Source of the DNA: Chitinimonas_A lacunae | GTDB taxonomy: Bacteria > Pseudomonadota > Gammaproteobacteria > Burkholderiales > Chitinimonadaceae | Direction of reading: 5' to 3' | Length of the DNA stretch: 64,000 bases | Assembly (NCBI RefSeq): GCF_042650885.1 | Contig: NZ_JBHSBU010000001.1 | Span: 3,038,001-3,102,000, forward strand | Shown here: positions 8,832 through 17,846 of the stretch, piece after piece | Numbering within the stretch: the first letter of the stretch is position 1 | How the letters are laid out: each line of letters starts with the position of its first letter | Notes under the pieces: generated by a model | Databases searched by the model: none | Told to the model about the DNA's origin: nothing | What the model saw: the letters and a program-made list of their open reading frames with translations, nothing else | Made by a program: the position numbers and the translations under genes

Positions 8832-10916
8832 ATGACTGCCGGTAATCCCGCTGCGCCGACCGAACTATTCCTTAATCGCGAGCTTGGCCTGCTCGAATTC
8901 AATCGCCGGGTCCTGGCTCAGGCTGAAGACAGCGATAATCCGCTGCTTGAGCGGCTCAAATTCCTCTGTATCGTTTCGTCCAATCTCGATGAGTTTTTCG
9001 AGGTGCGGGTAGCCTGGGTCAAAGAGAATATCCGCATGAATAACGCCCGACCGGCCCCCGATGGGCTGTCGGCGCAATCGGCTTTCCAGCGCATTGCCCA
9101 CGACACCCACCAGATCGTCGAGCGTCAATACAAGATTCTGCGTGAAGTGGTGCTGCCGGCGCTGGAGCAGGAAGGCATCGTCTTTTTGCGCCGCACGATC
9201 TGGAACGAGGCCCAGCGTGCCTGGGTGCGCGATTATTTCTTCCGTGAATTGATGCCGGTGCTCACGCCGATCGGTCTCGATTCAGCCCATCCGTTTCCGC
9301 GCCTGCTCAATAAAAGCCTGAATTTTGCCATCGAACTCGAAGGCCGCGATGCCTTCGGGCGCGAATCGGGAATTGCCATCGTGCAGGCGCCGCGTATCTT
9401 CCCGCGCTTTATCCGGCTGCCTGACGAGATTTCCGGTCATCCCTACGGTTTTGTGTTTCTGTCGTCGATTCTGCATGCCCATGTGGACGAGCTGTTTCCC
9501 GGCATGACTATGAAGGGCTGTTATCAATTCCGGGTGACGCGTGATTCCGACCTGTCGGTCGACGATGAAGACGTCAAGGATTTGCGCGCCGCGCTGCAGG
9601 GCGAATTGTCGGAGCGCCAATTCGGCGATGCGGTACGGCTGGAAGTGGCCGATAACTGTCCGCGCCATATCTCGGATTTCCTGCTCGAACAATTCGGCAT
9701 GGAAAGCGACGACCTCTACCGGGTCGACGGTCCGGTCAATCTGGTGCGGCTGATGAATGTGCCCGATCAGGTCGATCGGCCCGATCTGAAATTCGCCCCG
9801 TTCATGCCCGGTACGCCCAAGGAGCTGCGCAAGCATTCCGATATGTTCGCGGCAATTCGCCATGGCGATATCGTGCTCCATCACCCGTTCCAGAGCTTTA
9901 CCCCGGTGATCGACCTGTTGCAGCAGGCAGCGCGCGACCCGCATGTGGTGGCGGTCAAGATGACGGTCTATCGCACCAGCTCCGACTCGGCGCTGATGGA
10001 GGCCTTGATCGAGGCAGCCCGCGCCGGCAAGGAAGTCACGGCGGTGGTCGAGCTGATGGCCCGTTTCGACGAGGAGGCCAATATCAACTGGGCCGCCAAG
10101 CTGGAGCGGGTCGGCGCCCATGTGGTGTACGGGGTGTATGGCTACAAGACCCACGCCAAGATGCTGCTGATCGTGCGGCGCGAGGAAGGCCGGCTCAAGC
10201 GTTACTGCCATCTGGGCACGGGCAACTACCATCCGCGTACCGCCAAGCTGTATACCGACTTCGGCCTGTTTTCCTGCAACGAGGAAAAATGCGCCGATGT
10301 GAACAATATCTTCATGCAGCTCACCGGCATGGGGAATCCGGGTCAGCTCAAGCATCTGTGGCAGTCGCCCTTCACCATGCACAGCTCGATGGTGGCGGCG
10401 ATCCAGCGCGAAGCGGCGATCGCCCGCGCCGGCCGGCGCGCGGTGATCATCGCCAAGATGAATTCGCTGCTCGAGCCCGTCATCATCCAGACGCTCTACG
10501 ACGCCTCCAACGCCGGCGTCACCATCCATCTGATCGTGCGCGGCGTCTGCACGCTGCGGCCGGGGATTCCGGGGCTGTCGGAGAATATCCGGGTCCGCTC
10601 GATCATCGGCCGCTTCCTTGAGCACACCCGGGTGTTCTACTTCTTCAATGACGGCGCCGAAGACCTCTATCTCGGCTCGGCCGACTGGATGGGCCGCAAT
10701 TTCTTCCGCCGGGTCGAGGTGGCCTTCCCGATCTTCGACCGCAATACCAAGCGCCGCATTATCCGCGAAGGCCTGCGCCCCTATCTGGTTGACAATGCCC
10801 AGGCCTGGGAAATGCAACCCGACGGCCGCTACAAGCGCAAACAGTCACGCAACGGCAAACCACGCCATGCCCAGGCCATGTTGTTGTCGGAGTTGGCGGC
10901 CAAGGAACGAGATTAG
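8832..10916 (+). CDS. ppk1: Polyphosphate kinase 1
   Basis: A protein of 694 aa, full-length PPK1. It reversibly polymerises the ATP gamma-phosphate into inorganic polyphosphate at the membrane. The N domain begins FLNRELGLLEFNRRVL; the head domain carries SSNLDEFFEVRV; the autophosphorylated His is in YGYKTHAKML (about residue 441), with the second conserved His in YCHLGTGNYHPRTAKLY. The C2 domain ends with LYLGSADWMGRNFFRRVE. The upstream 200 bases are AT-rich and hold the promoter. It is followed by sixA, a frequent partner. Confidence 0.97.
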   Translation: MTAGNPAAPTELFLNRELGLLEFNRRVLAQAEDSDNPLLERLKFLCIVSSNLDEFFEVRVAWVKENIRMNNARPAPDGLSAQSAFQRIAHDTHQIVERQYKILREVVLPALEQEGIVFLRRTIWNEAQRAWVRDYFFRELMPVLTPIGLDSAHPFPRLLNKSLNFAIELEGRDAFGRESGIAIVQAPRIFPRFIRLPDEISGHPYGFVFLSSILHAHVDELFPGMTMKGCYQFRVTRDSDLSVDDEDVKDLRAALQGELSERQFGDAVRLEVADNCPRHISDFLLEQFGMESDDLYRVDGPVNLVRLMNVPDQVDRPDLKFAPFMPGTPKELRKHSDMFAAIRHGDIVLHHPFQSFTPVIDLLQQAARDPHVVAVKMTVYRTSSDSALMEALIEAARAGKEVTAVVELMARFDEEANINWAAKLERVGAHVVYGVYGYKTHAKMLLIVRREEGRLKRYCHLGTGNYHPRTAKLYTDFGLFSCNEEKCADVNNIFMQLTGMGNPGQLKHLWQSPFTMHSSMVAAIQREAAIARAGRRAVIIAKMNSLLEPVIIQTLYDASNAGVTIHLIVRGVCTLRPGIPGLSENIRVRSIIGRFLEHTRVFYFFNDGAEDLYLGSADWMGRNFFRRVEVAFPIFDRNTKRRIIREGLRPYLVDNAQAWEMQPDGRYKRKQSRNGKPRHAQAMLLSELAAKERD

Positions 10917-11077
10917 TCCTGTTTTAATATAAAACGGATAAATCTCTCTATGTGCCTTGCACATGATTTTCATATTATTTTCCATTAATAGACTATTCCC
11001 AGTGGCTCCCCTTCTGCGGCACGGCGCTTGCCGGCCGCATGGCAGGGCCGGGGGCGGCCGCTGACGAGGAGACGGAA

Positions 11078-11536
11078 ATGGATCTGATCTTGTGGCGCCA
11101 TGCCGAAGCCGAGGATGGCGCCGACGATATGGCACGGGCCCTGACCGGACGGGGCCGCAAGCAGGCGGCCGCGATGGCCGGCTGGCTCAGGTCGCATCTG
11201 CCGCCGGGCTATCGGGTCGTGGCCAGCGAAGCCGTGCGTGCCCGCCAGACCGCCGAAGCGCTCGACCCGGACCATCGGGTCGATCCGCGCCTCAATCCCG
11301 ATCTCGGCGTGACCTCCTACCTCGACGCGATAGGCTGGCCCGATCAGCTGCCCGAAGTGCTGCTGATCGTCGCCCACCAACCGACGCTGGGCCAGCTCGC
11401 CGCCCGTCTATTGGGCGGACAGAACCAGGAATGGAGCGTGCGCAAGGGGGCGATCTGGTGGTTCCAGGGTCGCCAACGCGGCGGGCAGGCGCAGATGGTG
11501 TTACGCACCGTCCTGGCGCCGGAGCAGATCGATTGA
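11078..11536 (+). CDS. sixA: SixA-type phosphohistidine phosphatase
   Basis: A protein of 152 aa in the histidine-phosphatase (RHG) superfamily. The nucleophile motif LWRHAEAE places Arg7-His8 at the N-terminus and the second catalytic His is in IVAHQPTLGQL. SixA removes phosphate from phosphohistidine on proteins such as ArcB or PTS components. The ATG at 11078 puts the RHG motif at the usual position, better than the longer frame from 11039. It lies 160 bases behind ppk1, as in many betaproteobacteria. Confidence 0.9.
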   Translation: MDLILWRHAEAEDGADDMARALTGRGRKQAAAMAGWLRSHLPPGYRVVASEAVRARQTAEALDPDHRVDPRLNPDLGVTSYLDAIGWPDQLPEVLLIVAHQPTLGQLAARLLGGQNQEWSVRKGAIWWFQGRQRGGQAQMVLRTVLAPEQID

Positions 11537-11808
11537 GAAAGACAGCCGCCGGCAACGCAAGAGACGGTGCGCCTGATTGAGATCGTCCGCGCTGACTGCA
11601 GCGATGCCACCGCGGACAAGCAGACAGCCTGGCCTTCAACACAGCGTCCAATCACTCTGTCGGACCGGAGGGGAGAGGCCGGAGCCCCTCACCCATCCTG
11701 GCGTTGACCAGCGGATCCGAGCAGGAAGTCGCCACGGTACCTCACCCCGGCTGGCGGCTGAGGCACCGTCCGGCTTCACTCGCCTGGACACCTAGTCAAG
11801 GCAAATGA

Positions 11809-14169
11809 TCAGCGCACCGTTACCGTCTGGTTCAGCAGCGGCGGCAGCGAGCCGACCGGGAAGCCGCTGAGATCGGCACCGGCCTTCATCAGCAGGCCGT
11901 AGAAGGTGAACTGGCCCTTGATGCCGGTCAGATCGAGTCCCTTGAAGACCTCGACCCGGTTCTGGGCGCGACCCAGGCTGGTACGGAACGGTCCCGGCTG
12001 GGCGCTGAAGGCCGGGAAGCCGCCGAAGGTACGCAGGAACATGAAGCTGTTGTCGGGCAGCAGCATACCGACCCACAGATCGACCGAGCTGGCATTGGCG
12101 CGGGCCAGTTCGTCCCAGTTGAGCGCGAACGCCAGATCGAAGCGGTCGCTGCCGCCGACATAGGTCGATTTCAGACCATCGAAGCACAGAGCCTGGCTGC
12201 AAGCGCTCGGCGTGGTGCTGTCGTTGTCGGCGAGGTTGACGCTCACGCTGCTGGTCTTGCCAAGCACGGCACCCTTGGCTTCGCTCAGCTCGACGAACAG
12301 GCGCTCGCTGTTTTCCACCGACTTGTCATCGATCAGTTTGAGTTCCACCGTCTTGGCCGTGCTCTCGCCATCCTTCCACTCGAGCTGGCTGTCGATGGCC
12401 ATGTAGTCCTCGCCGGCGCGGGCGCTGTCATCACGGCTCTTGACCCGCACGCTGGCCACGCCCGTGCTGCCGCCCACCCGCTCCACCGTCAGTCGCAGCG
12501 TGCCGTCGCCTTCCTTGGCGTCAAGGCTGCCGATCGAGAAGCTCAGATTGCCGTTGGCGACCACCTTGTCGTCGTCAGCGATGGTCACGGTGCTGCGCAC
12601 CCGCTCGCCCAGCTTGGCGCCGCTGGCGTCGAACAGTTCGACCTGGAAGGTTTCGCTGGACTCGACCGTCTTGTCGTCCTTGATCGCCACTTCGATGGCC
12701 TTGGGCGCTTCGTCGCCGTCGGCCCAGTTGAGGGTGCCGCTTGCTTCGCTGTAATCCTCACCGGCCTTGGCGCTGCCGGCCAGCAGCCGCCACTTGACCG
12801 ACGCCGCGCCGCTCTTGCCGCCGCTGCGACCGACCTGAAGCGTGACCTTGGCGCCGTCCTCGCGCACGCTGGCCTGCTCGGCCAGGAAAGCGAGGCTGGC
12901 GCTGCTGCCGCCGTCGGCGCTCGGCATGAAGGCCGCCACATAGGGAGCGGTATTGGTCAGGGACAGCGAGTTGTTGGCGCCGTTCTTCTCGTCCTTCTCG
13001 CTGATGCCGCAGACCTTGTCCTTGCAGGTCTGGTTCGGATTGGAGAAGCGACCGATGCGCGGGCGCAGATAGCTCATGATGGTGCCAAACTCGCCCGAGA
13101 TGCCGTAGCCGTAGGAATAGCTGAAGGCGCCCTGGGCACCGGCGTTGGCGCGGTCATGGGCGCTGCCCATGTTGTGGCCGAGTTCATGGGTGAAGGTGTA
13201 GGTACTGCAAGAGGAGCCATTGTCGTTGCCGACATTGACCACCGAAAAGCCGGAACCGGCGTAGCGCGAGATCGGCTTGCCGCCGCTGCCGCCGACCCAG
13301 GCCACGCCGCAGCTGCCCACGCCGCTCTTGTAGCCGCGCACCATGGTCACCAGATCGGCGCCGTATTGCTTGCGCCAACCGGCCACGTCCTTGAAGACGC
13401 CCTCGCCATTGGTCAGCTGACCCAGCACGGCATTGTTGCTGCCGCCGCTCTCGCCGTCGGCCAGCTCGACCTTGCGGCTGTGCACCAGACGCAGCTTGAT
13501 CGGGACCTGGCTGTCGCGATAGGCCTGGTTGGACATGGCCACCAGACTGTTGAGGAAGGTCTCGACGCCGTCCTTGCTGTAGGCGCTGGCCAAGCCCGGC
13601 GAGTACAGCACCATCAGATCGATTTCGTGTTCGGTGGCGGCAAAGCGCTGTCCGGTCGGCTGCATCGGTTCACTCAGCAGATGCTCATGCGGCACCAGAT
13701 CATCCTGGTGGTAGCCCGGCGACTGCACGATGCCGGCGGCCTTGAGATCGACCAGCATCGGGCCGGCAGCACCGACCTGGCTCTCGACCTGGAAGTCGCC
13801 CTCAGGCGTCAGCAACTGGCCGAAGGCACCACCGCGGCCGACGGTGATCAGCACCCGGTATTCGGAACCGAAGGCCGGCAGATGGCCGATCCAGGTCCGG
13901 TCGCCGTTGGGATGGAGTTCGGCACGCTCGTAGACTGCCGTCACCGGGGCCCGGCCGGGCAGTTCGATACGGAATTCGGTGCCGAACGGCTGGTTGAAGG
14001 CGCTGCCGGCATCAAAGCGCAGGGCGTGGATCCCGGGCCGGTCGGCGGCAAACGCCTGACGGTCCACCTGCCATAGATCGACCTGGGCCAGCGCAGGCGC
14101 CGACAGGGCGCAGGCCAGGGCCAGAACGAAGGGCTTGCGGACGAATGGAAGCAAATCTCGCTGTTTCAT
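11809..14169 (-). CDS. Secreted reprolysin-like (M12B-type) metzincin with two Calx-beta domains
   Basis: A protein of 786 aa. In order: signal peptide (PFVLALACALSAPALAQ), a propeptide-like region to about residue 180, a metzincin catalytic domain with the zinc motif HELGHNMGSAH (His328, Glu329, His332, His338) and a Met-turn (TIMSYLRP), then two Calx-beta repeats (about 430-540 and 550-660) with acidic calcium-binding patterns such as VTIADDD and VNLADND. The C-terminal 120 residues form a beta-rich domain of unknown type. It is likely an exported, calcium-stabilised protease acting on extracellular or surface proteins. It stands alone, with long intergenic spaces on both sides. Confidence 0.88.
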   Translation of the reverse strand: MKQRDLLPFVRKPFVLALACALSAPALAQVDLWQVDRQAFAADRPGIHALRFDAGSAFNQPFGTEFRIELPGRAPVTAVYERAELHPNGDRTWIGHLPAFGSEYRVLITVGRGGAFGQLLTPEGDFQVESQVGAAGPMLVDLKAAGIVQSPGYHQDDLVPHEHLLSEPMQPTGQRFAATEHEIDLMVLYSPGLASAYSKDGVETFLNSLVAMSNQAYRDSQVPIKLRLVHSRKVELADGESGGSNNAVLGQLTNGEGVFKDVAGWRKQYGADLVTMVRGYKSGVGSCGVAWVGGSGGKPISRYAGSGFSVVNVGNDNGSSCSTYTFTHELGHNMGSAHDRANAGAQGAFSYSYGYGISGEFGTIMSYLRPRIGRFSNPNQTCKDKVCGISEKDEKNGANNSLSLTNTAPYVAAFMPSADGGSSASLAFLAEQASVREDGAKVTLQVGRSGGKSGAASVKWRLLAGSAKAGEDYSEASGTLNWADGDEAPKAIEVAIKDDKTVESSETFQVELFDASGAKLGERVRSTVTIADDDKVVANGNLSFSIGSLDAKEGDGTLRLTVERVGGSTGVASVRVKSRDDSARAGEDYMAIDSQLEWKDGESTAKTVELKLIDDKSVENSERLFVELSEAKGAVLGKTSSVSVNLADNDSTTPSACSQALCFDGLKSTYVGGSDRFDLAFALNWDELARANASSVDLWVGMLLPDNSFMFLRTFGGFPAFSAQPGPFRTSLGRAQNRVEVFKGLDLTGIKGQFTFYGLLMKAGADLSGFPVGSLPPLLNQTVTVR

Positions 14170-14669
14170 GCTGTAAGTCCCCTTTGCGACAGGTGCGATG
14201 CACCATGTCCATGTCGTTACGTCGTTGTCGATTTCTTTTTTCGCCTCATACCATCAGCATGGCTGACTGGGCGGAGCGAGCGGTGGCAACAAGCGTGCCA
14301 TGAAGTGAACGACGGTCATTACAAGCTGAGCAATTGCTTTAATGATCAGCCAGATACGGGTTTACCACAATGCCATCGGTCGCCGGCCGACCCAGGGCGG
14401 CCAAGCCGAAAATTGTCACATTTGTTCAATTAATGGCAAATGGATAATTGGGGATTTGCTATCAATACCACTGTCAAGATAGGAAGGTTTTCTATTTTCT
14501 CCATGAGTGCCAGCTGGTCTGGCACACTTTCGTCCTGAATTTTTCTCATGGTGTCGGCATCGCCAGGCCAGACCAGGCATCGCTGCCGCGCAGCGGCTAC
14601 ACGGCAGCTAGGCGAGACGATGGGCTAGGCTATAAGCTATAACCACATGATCCTTTCCACTGAGCTGTT
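14170..14669. other. Long divergent intergenic region
   Basis: No gene is supported over these 500 bases. They separate the divergent metzincin (-) and nfeD-like (+) genes and are AT-richer than the surroundings, so both promoters should lie here. A perfect 7-bp hairpin GTGCCAG/CTGGCAC sits at 14507-14525, and a short palindromic GGCTATAAGCTATAACC lies just before the nfeD-like start. Confidence 0.5.
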
Positions 14670-15104
14670 ATGGATATCCAACCCTATGCCCTGTGGCTGA
14701 TCGCAGCGCTGGCACTGGCCGGGGTCGAGATGCTGATCGGCACCTTCTACCTATTGGTGTGGGGCATCGGCTGCGCGGCCGCCGGCGTGGCGGCCTACTT
14801 CGGGGCCGATCTGCCGCTCCAGCTCGTGCTGGGCTCGGCCATCGGCCTGGCCGGTACCTTCTGGCTGCGCCGCCACCCGCTCACCCGCCGCCCGCGCGGT
14901 GAGGCCGATTCACTGGAAATCGGCCAGCCGGTCACGGTCGAGCATTGGCAATCGGCCCAGCGCGCCCGGGTCCGCTACCGTGGCGCCGGCTGGGATGCCG
15001 AACTCACCGGCGAGACCGATGTCCAGCCACAGCAGCTCTATATCGTTGGTCAGCGCGGCAATGTGCTGCTGGTCGCTCCCCATCCCCCCACCCCACACAC
15101 CTGA
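14670..15104 (+). CDS. NfeD-like membrane protein (YbbJ type)
   Basis: A protein of 144 aa. Two or three transmembrane helices occupy about 8-65, followed by a C-terminal OB-fold (IGQPVTVEHWQ...RVRYRGAGWDAELTGE) typical of the NfeD family. NfeD proteins pair with SPFH/stomatin proteins in the membrane. Here the SPFH gene starts 17 bases downstream, the ybbJ-qmcA type of arrangement. A role in membrane-protein quality control is known for the family in general and inferred here. Confidence 0.9.
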   Translation: MDIQPYALWLIAALALAGVEMLIGTFYLLVWGIGCAAAGVAAYFGADLPLQLVLGSAIGLAGTFWLRRHPLTRRPRGEADSLEIGQPVTVEHWQSAQRARVRYRGAGWDAELTGETDVQPQQLYIVGQRGNVLLVAPHPPTPHT

Positions 15105-15121
15105 TCCAGGAGAATCGACCC

Positions 15122-16072
15122 ATGCCGTATATCGCCATCGCGCTCGGTATCGTGGTGCTGATCTTTATTGCCAAGACCTTCCGGGTCGTTCCGCAGCAAC
15201 ACGCCTACGTTATCGAACGGCTGGGCCGCTATCACGGCACGCTCAATCCCGGCCTCAATATCGTGATTCCATTCATCGACCGGCTGGCCTATCGGCACGA
15301 TCTGCGGGAAATCCCGCTCGATGTGCCAAGCCAGATCTGTATCACTAAGGACAATACCCAGCTCCAGGTCGACGGCATCCTGTATTTCCAGATCACCGAT
15401 GCCAAACTGGCCTCCTACGGTTCGAGCAACTATGTGATGGCAATCACCCAGCTGGCCCAGACCACGCTGCGCTCGGTGATCGGCCGGATGGAACTCGACC
15501 GCACCTTCGAGGAACGTGACGAGATCAACCGCACCGTGGTGTCGGCGCTCGATGAAGCGGCGTCGAGCTGGGGGGTCAAGGTGCTGCGCTACGAGATCAA
15601 GGATCTGACCCCGCCCAAGGAGATCCTGCATGCCATGCAGCAGCAGATCACCGCCGAGCGGGAAAAACGCGCGCTGATTGCCGCCTCGGAAGGCCGCAAA
15701 CAGGAACAGATCAATATCGCTACCGGCGAGCGTGAATCCTCGATCAAACGTTCGGAGGGCGAGAAACAGGCGGCGATCAACGAGTCCGAGGGCGCCAAGC
15801 AGGCCGCCATCAACAATGCCGAAGGCGAGGCCGAGGCGATCCGGCTGGTGGCGCGGGCCACGGCCGAGGCCGTGCATATGGTGGCGCAGACCGTGCGCCA
15901 GCAAGGTGGCCTCGAAGCTGCCAACCTCAAGCTCGCCGAGCAATATATCGCCGCCTTCGCCGAGCTGGCCAAGAAGGGCAACACCATGATTCTGCCGACC
16001 AATGCCGCCGATGTGGCCGGCATGGTCGCCACAGCCATGCAGGCGGTCAGACAGCAGCCGCCTTCACATTGA
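15122..16072 (+). CDS. qmcA: SPFH/paraslipin membrane protein (QmcA-like)
   Basis: A protein of 316 aa. A single N-terminal membrane anchor (YIAIALGIVVLIFIAK) is followed by the SPFH domain (VPQQHAYVIERLGRY, then VDGILYFQITDAKLASYG). A long Glu/Ala-rich coiled coil comes next (repeats of the type SEGEKQAAIN, about 200-245), then a C-terminal AFAELAKKGNTMILP motif. Such proteins oligomerise in the inner membrane and interact with NfeD partners and proteases such as FtsH. An AGGAGA ribosome binding site precedes the ATG. Confidence 0.93.
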   Translation: MPYIAIALGIVVLIFIAKTFRVVPQQHAYVIERLGRYHGTLNPGLNIVIPFIDRLAYRHDLREIPLDVPSQICITKDNTQLQVDGILYFQITDAKLASYGSSNYVMAITQLAQTTLRSVIGRMELDRTFEERDEINRTVVSALDEAASSWGVKVLRYEIKDLTPPKEILHAMQQQITAEREKRALIAASEGRKQEQINIATGERESSIKRSEGEKQAAINESEGAKQAAINNAEGEAEAIRLVARATAEAVHMVAQTVRQQGGLEAANLKLAEQYIAAFAELAKKGNTMILPTNAADVAGMVATAMQAVRQQPPSH

Positions 16073-16091
16073 CCCCGCCAGGAGTCCGACT

Positions 16092-17024
16092 ATGTCCGAG
16101 CCGAAGTACCGCCTTATCACCCGCAGCGATTTCGACGGCCTGGTATGCGCCGTGCTGCTGCGCGAACTCGATCTGATCGGGGATATCCTGTTCGTGCATC
16201 CGAAGGACATGCAGGACGGCAAGGTGCCGGTCAGCGACCGCGATATCAGTACCAATCTGCCTTATGTGCCAGGCATCCATCTGGCCTTCGACCACCATCA
16301 CTCCGAGACGCTGCGCAGCGAGGGCCAGCCGGCCAACCATATCATCATGCCCGACGCGCCCTCGGCTGCCCGGGTGGTCTATGACCATTACGGCGGCCGC
16401 AGCACTTTTCCGCGCATCAGCGATGAATTGATGGAAGCCGTCGACAAGGCCGACTCGGCCGATTTCACCAGCGACGAAATCCTCAGCCCCGAAGGCTGGG
16501 TGCTGCTCAACTTCCTGATGGACGCCCGCACCGGGCTTGGCCGCTTCCGCGAATTCCGGGTCAGCAACTACCAGCTGATGATGGATCTGATTCAATACTG
16601 CCGCGACCACGGCATCGAGGAAATCCTGGCGCTTGACGATGTGCGCGAGCGGGTCGAGCTGTACTTCGACCATGAGCCGCACGCCAAGGAGCAGATCCTG
16701 CGCTGCACCAAGGTCTACGGCAATCTGGCGGTGCTCGATCTGCGCAATGAAGATACGATCTACGCCACCAACCGCTTTATGATCTATGCGCTGTTCCCCG
16801 AGGTGAATATCTCGATCCACCTGCTGTGGGGCCGTGAACGGCTCAACACGGTATTTGCCACCGGCAAATCGATTCTCGACCGCTCCAGCCGTACCGATGT
16901 GGGTGCGCTGATGCTGCAATACGGCGGCGGCGGCCACCAGGCAGCCGGCACTTGCCAGATTGCCAACGACCAGGCGGAAGCCGTGTTGCAGCAACTGATC
17001 ACCAAAATCAACGCCGATGGCTGA
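16092..17024 (+). CDS. DHH-family phosphoesterase
   Basis: A protein of 310 aa. The DHH domain has SDFDGLVCAVLL (metal-binding Asp residues 13 and 15), a FDHHHSE motif and, at the C-terminus, a DHHA1 glycine motif (YGGGGHQAAGT). DHH/DHHA1 proteins hydrolyse phosphoester or phosphoanhydride bonds (nanoRNA, pAp, cyclic dinucleotide or polyphosphate); which substrate applies is not visible. It follows the SPFH gene after 19 bases and overlaps the next gene by 8 bases, so the four genes probably form one operon. Confidence 0.87.
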   Translation: MSEPKYRLITRSDFDGLVCAVLLRELDLIGDILFVHPKDMQDGKVPVSDRDISTNLPYVPGIHLAFDHHHSETLRSEGQPANHIIMPDAPSAARVVYDHYGGRSTFPRISDELMEAVDKADSADFTSDEILSPEGWVLLNFLMDARTGLGRFREFRVSNYQLMMDLIQYCRDHGIEEILALDDVRERVELYFDHEPHAKEQILRCTKVYGNLAVLDLRNEDTIYATNRFMIYALFPEVNISIHLLWGRERLNTVFATGKSILDRSSRTDVGALMLQYGGGGHQAAGTCQIANDQAEAVLQQLITKINADG

Positions 17025-17772
17025 AGTCCGCCCCAGCTCCCTGCTCCGTCTGCTGCTGGCCCTGGGCTGCGCCGCCCTGGCCACCGCAGCCGAGCGGATC
17101 GCCGTCTGTGCCGAGGACGATTTCTATCCCTACTCGGCCCTGCGCGGCGATAAGCCGGTCGGGATGACGGTCGATCTGGTGCGAGCGGCCTTTCGCCGTG
17201 CCGATATCGAGGTCGAATTCCAACCGAGCGCCTATAACCGCTGCCTGACCCTGGTCAAGCGCGGCCAGACCGTGGCCACCTTCGATACCGCCCGCACCAG
17301 CGAGCGTGAGCAGGACTATCTGTGGCCCAGCGAACCACTGACCACGGTCAGCGTGCAGATCTGGGGCCGTGCCGGCATGAACTACGGTCGGATCGGCTAT
17401 CAGGAGCTGCACGGTCGCAGCGTGGGCGTGGTGACGGGCTATGAGTATCCGCCGCAGCTCTGGCAGGAAAAGGAAATCAGCAAGGTCGAAAGCCGCAGCG
17501 AGCTGGTCAATCTGAAGAATGTGGCCATCGGCCGGCTCGACTTCACCCCGGTCGATGCCAAGGTGGCCGCCGCGCTGATGGCCGCCAACGGCTTGCAGGA
17601 CAAGCTCGAAAGCTACGGCACGCTGACCGAGTTCGACCTCTATATGGTGTTCTCGCGCCGCCACCCCGATGCCACCCGGCTGATGGAACGGTTCGAGACC
17701 GGCTTCAAGCGATTGCGCGAGAGCGGCGAATACCGCCGGATCCACGACGCCTGGCCACCCAAGCGACGCTGA
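17017..17772 (+). CDS. Periplasmic amino-acid-type solute-binding protein (PBP type 2)
   Basis: A protein of 251 aa with a signal sequence (LLRLLLALGCAALATAA). The fold is the extracellular solute-binding family 3 type: YPYSALRGDKPVGMTVDLVRAAFRRA, LVKRGQTVATFDTARTSERE and a C-terminal RLRESGEYRRIHD. There is no permease or ATPase beside it, so it may be an orphan binding protein or a sensor partner rather than part of an importer. Overlaps the end of the DHH gene by 8 bases. Confidence 0.85.
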   Translation: MAEVRPSSLLRLLLALGCAALATAAERIAVCAEDDFYPYSALRGDKPVGMTVDLVRAAFRRADIEVEFQPSAYNRCLTLVKRGQTVATFDTARTSEREQDYLWPSEPLTTVSVQIWGRAGMNYGRIGYQELHGRSVGVVTGYEYPPQLWQEKEISKVESRSELVNLKNVAIGRLDFTPVDAKVAAALMAANGLQDKLESYGTLTEFDLYMVFSRRHPDATRLMERFETGFKRLRESGEYRRIHDAWPPKRR

Positions 17773-17793
17773 GTCATTCATCAAATAAAATGC

Positions 17794-17822
17794 AAAAGCC
17801 ATGGTAGACACCATGGCTTTTT
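17794..17822. terminator. Bidirectional terminator
   Basis: A perfect 12-bp stem AAAAGCCATGGT / ACCATGGCTTTT with an AGAC loop lies between the converging binding-protein gene (+) and M48 protease gene (-). Confidence 0.85.
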
Positions 17823-17846
17823 GATTTTAAAGATACTGTAATTTGC

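Noticed and set aside
9282..10817. 511-codon open frame antisense to ppk1
   Set aside because: It mirrors the ppk1 codons and has His/Gln/Asp-rich composition with no recognisable domain. The ppk1 frame has all catalytic motifs.
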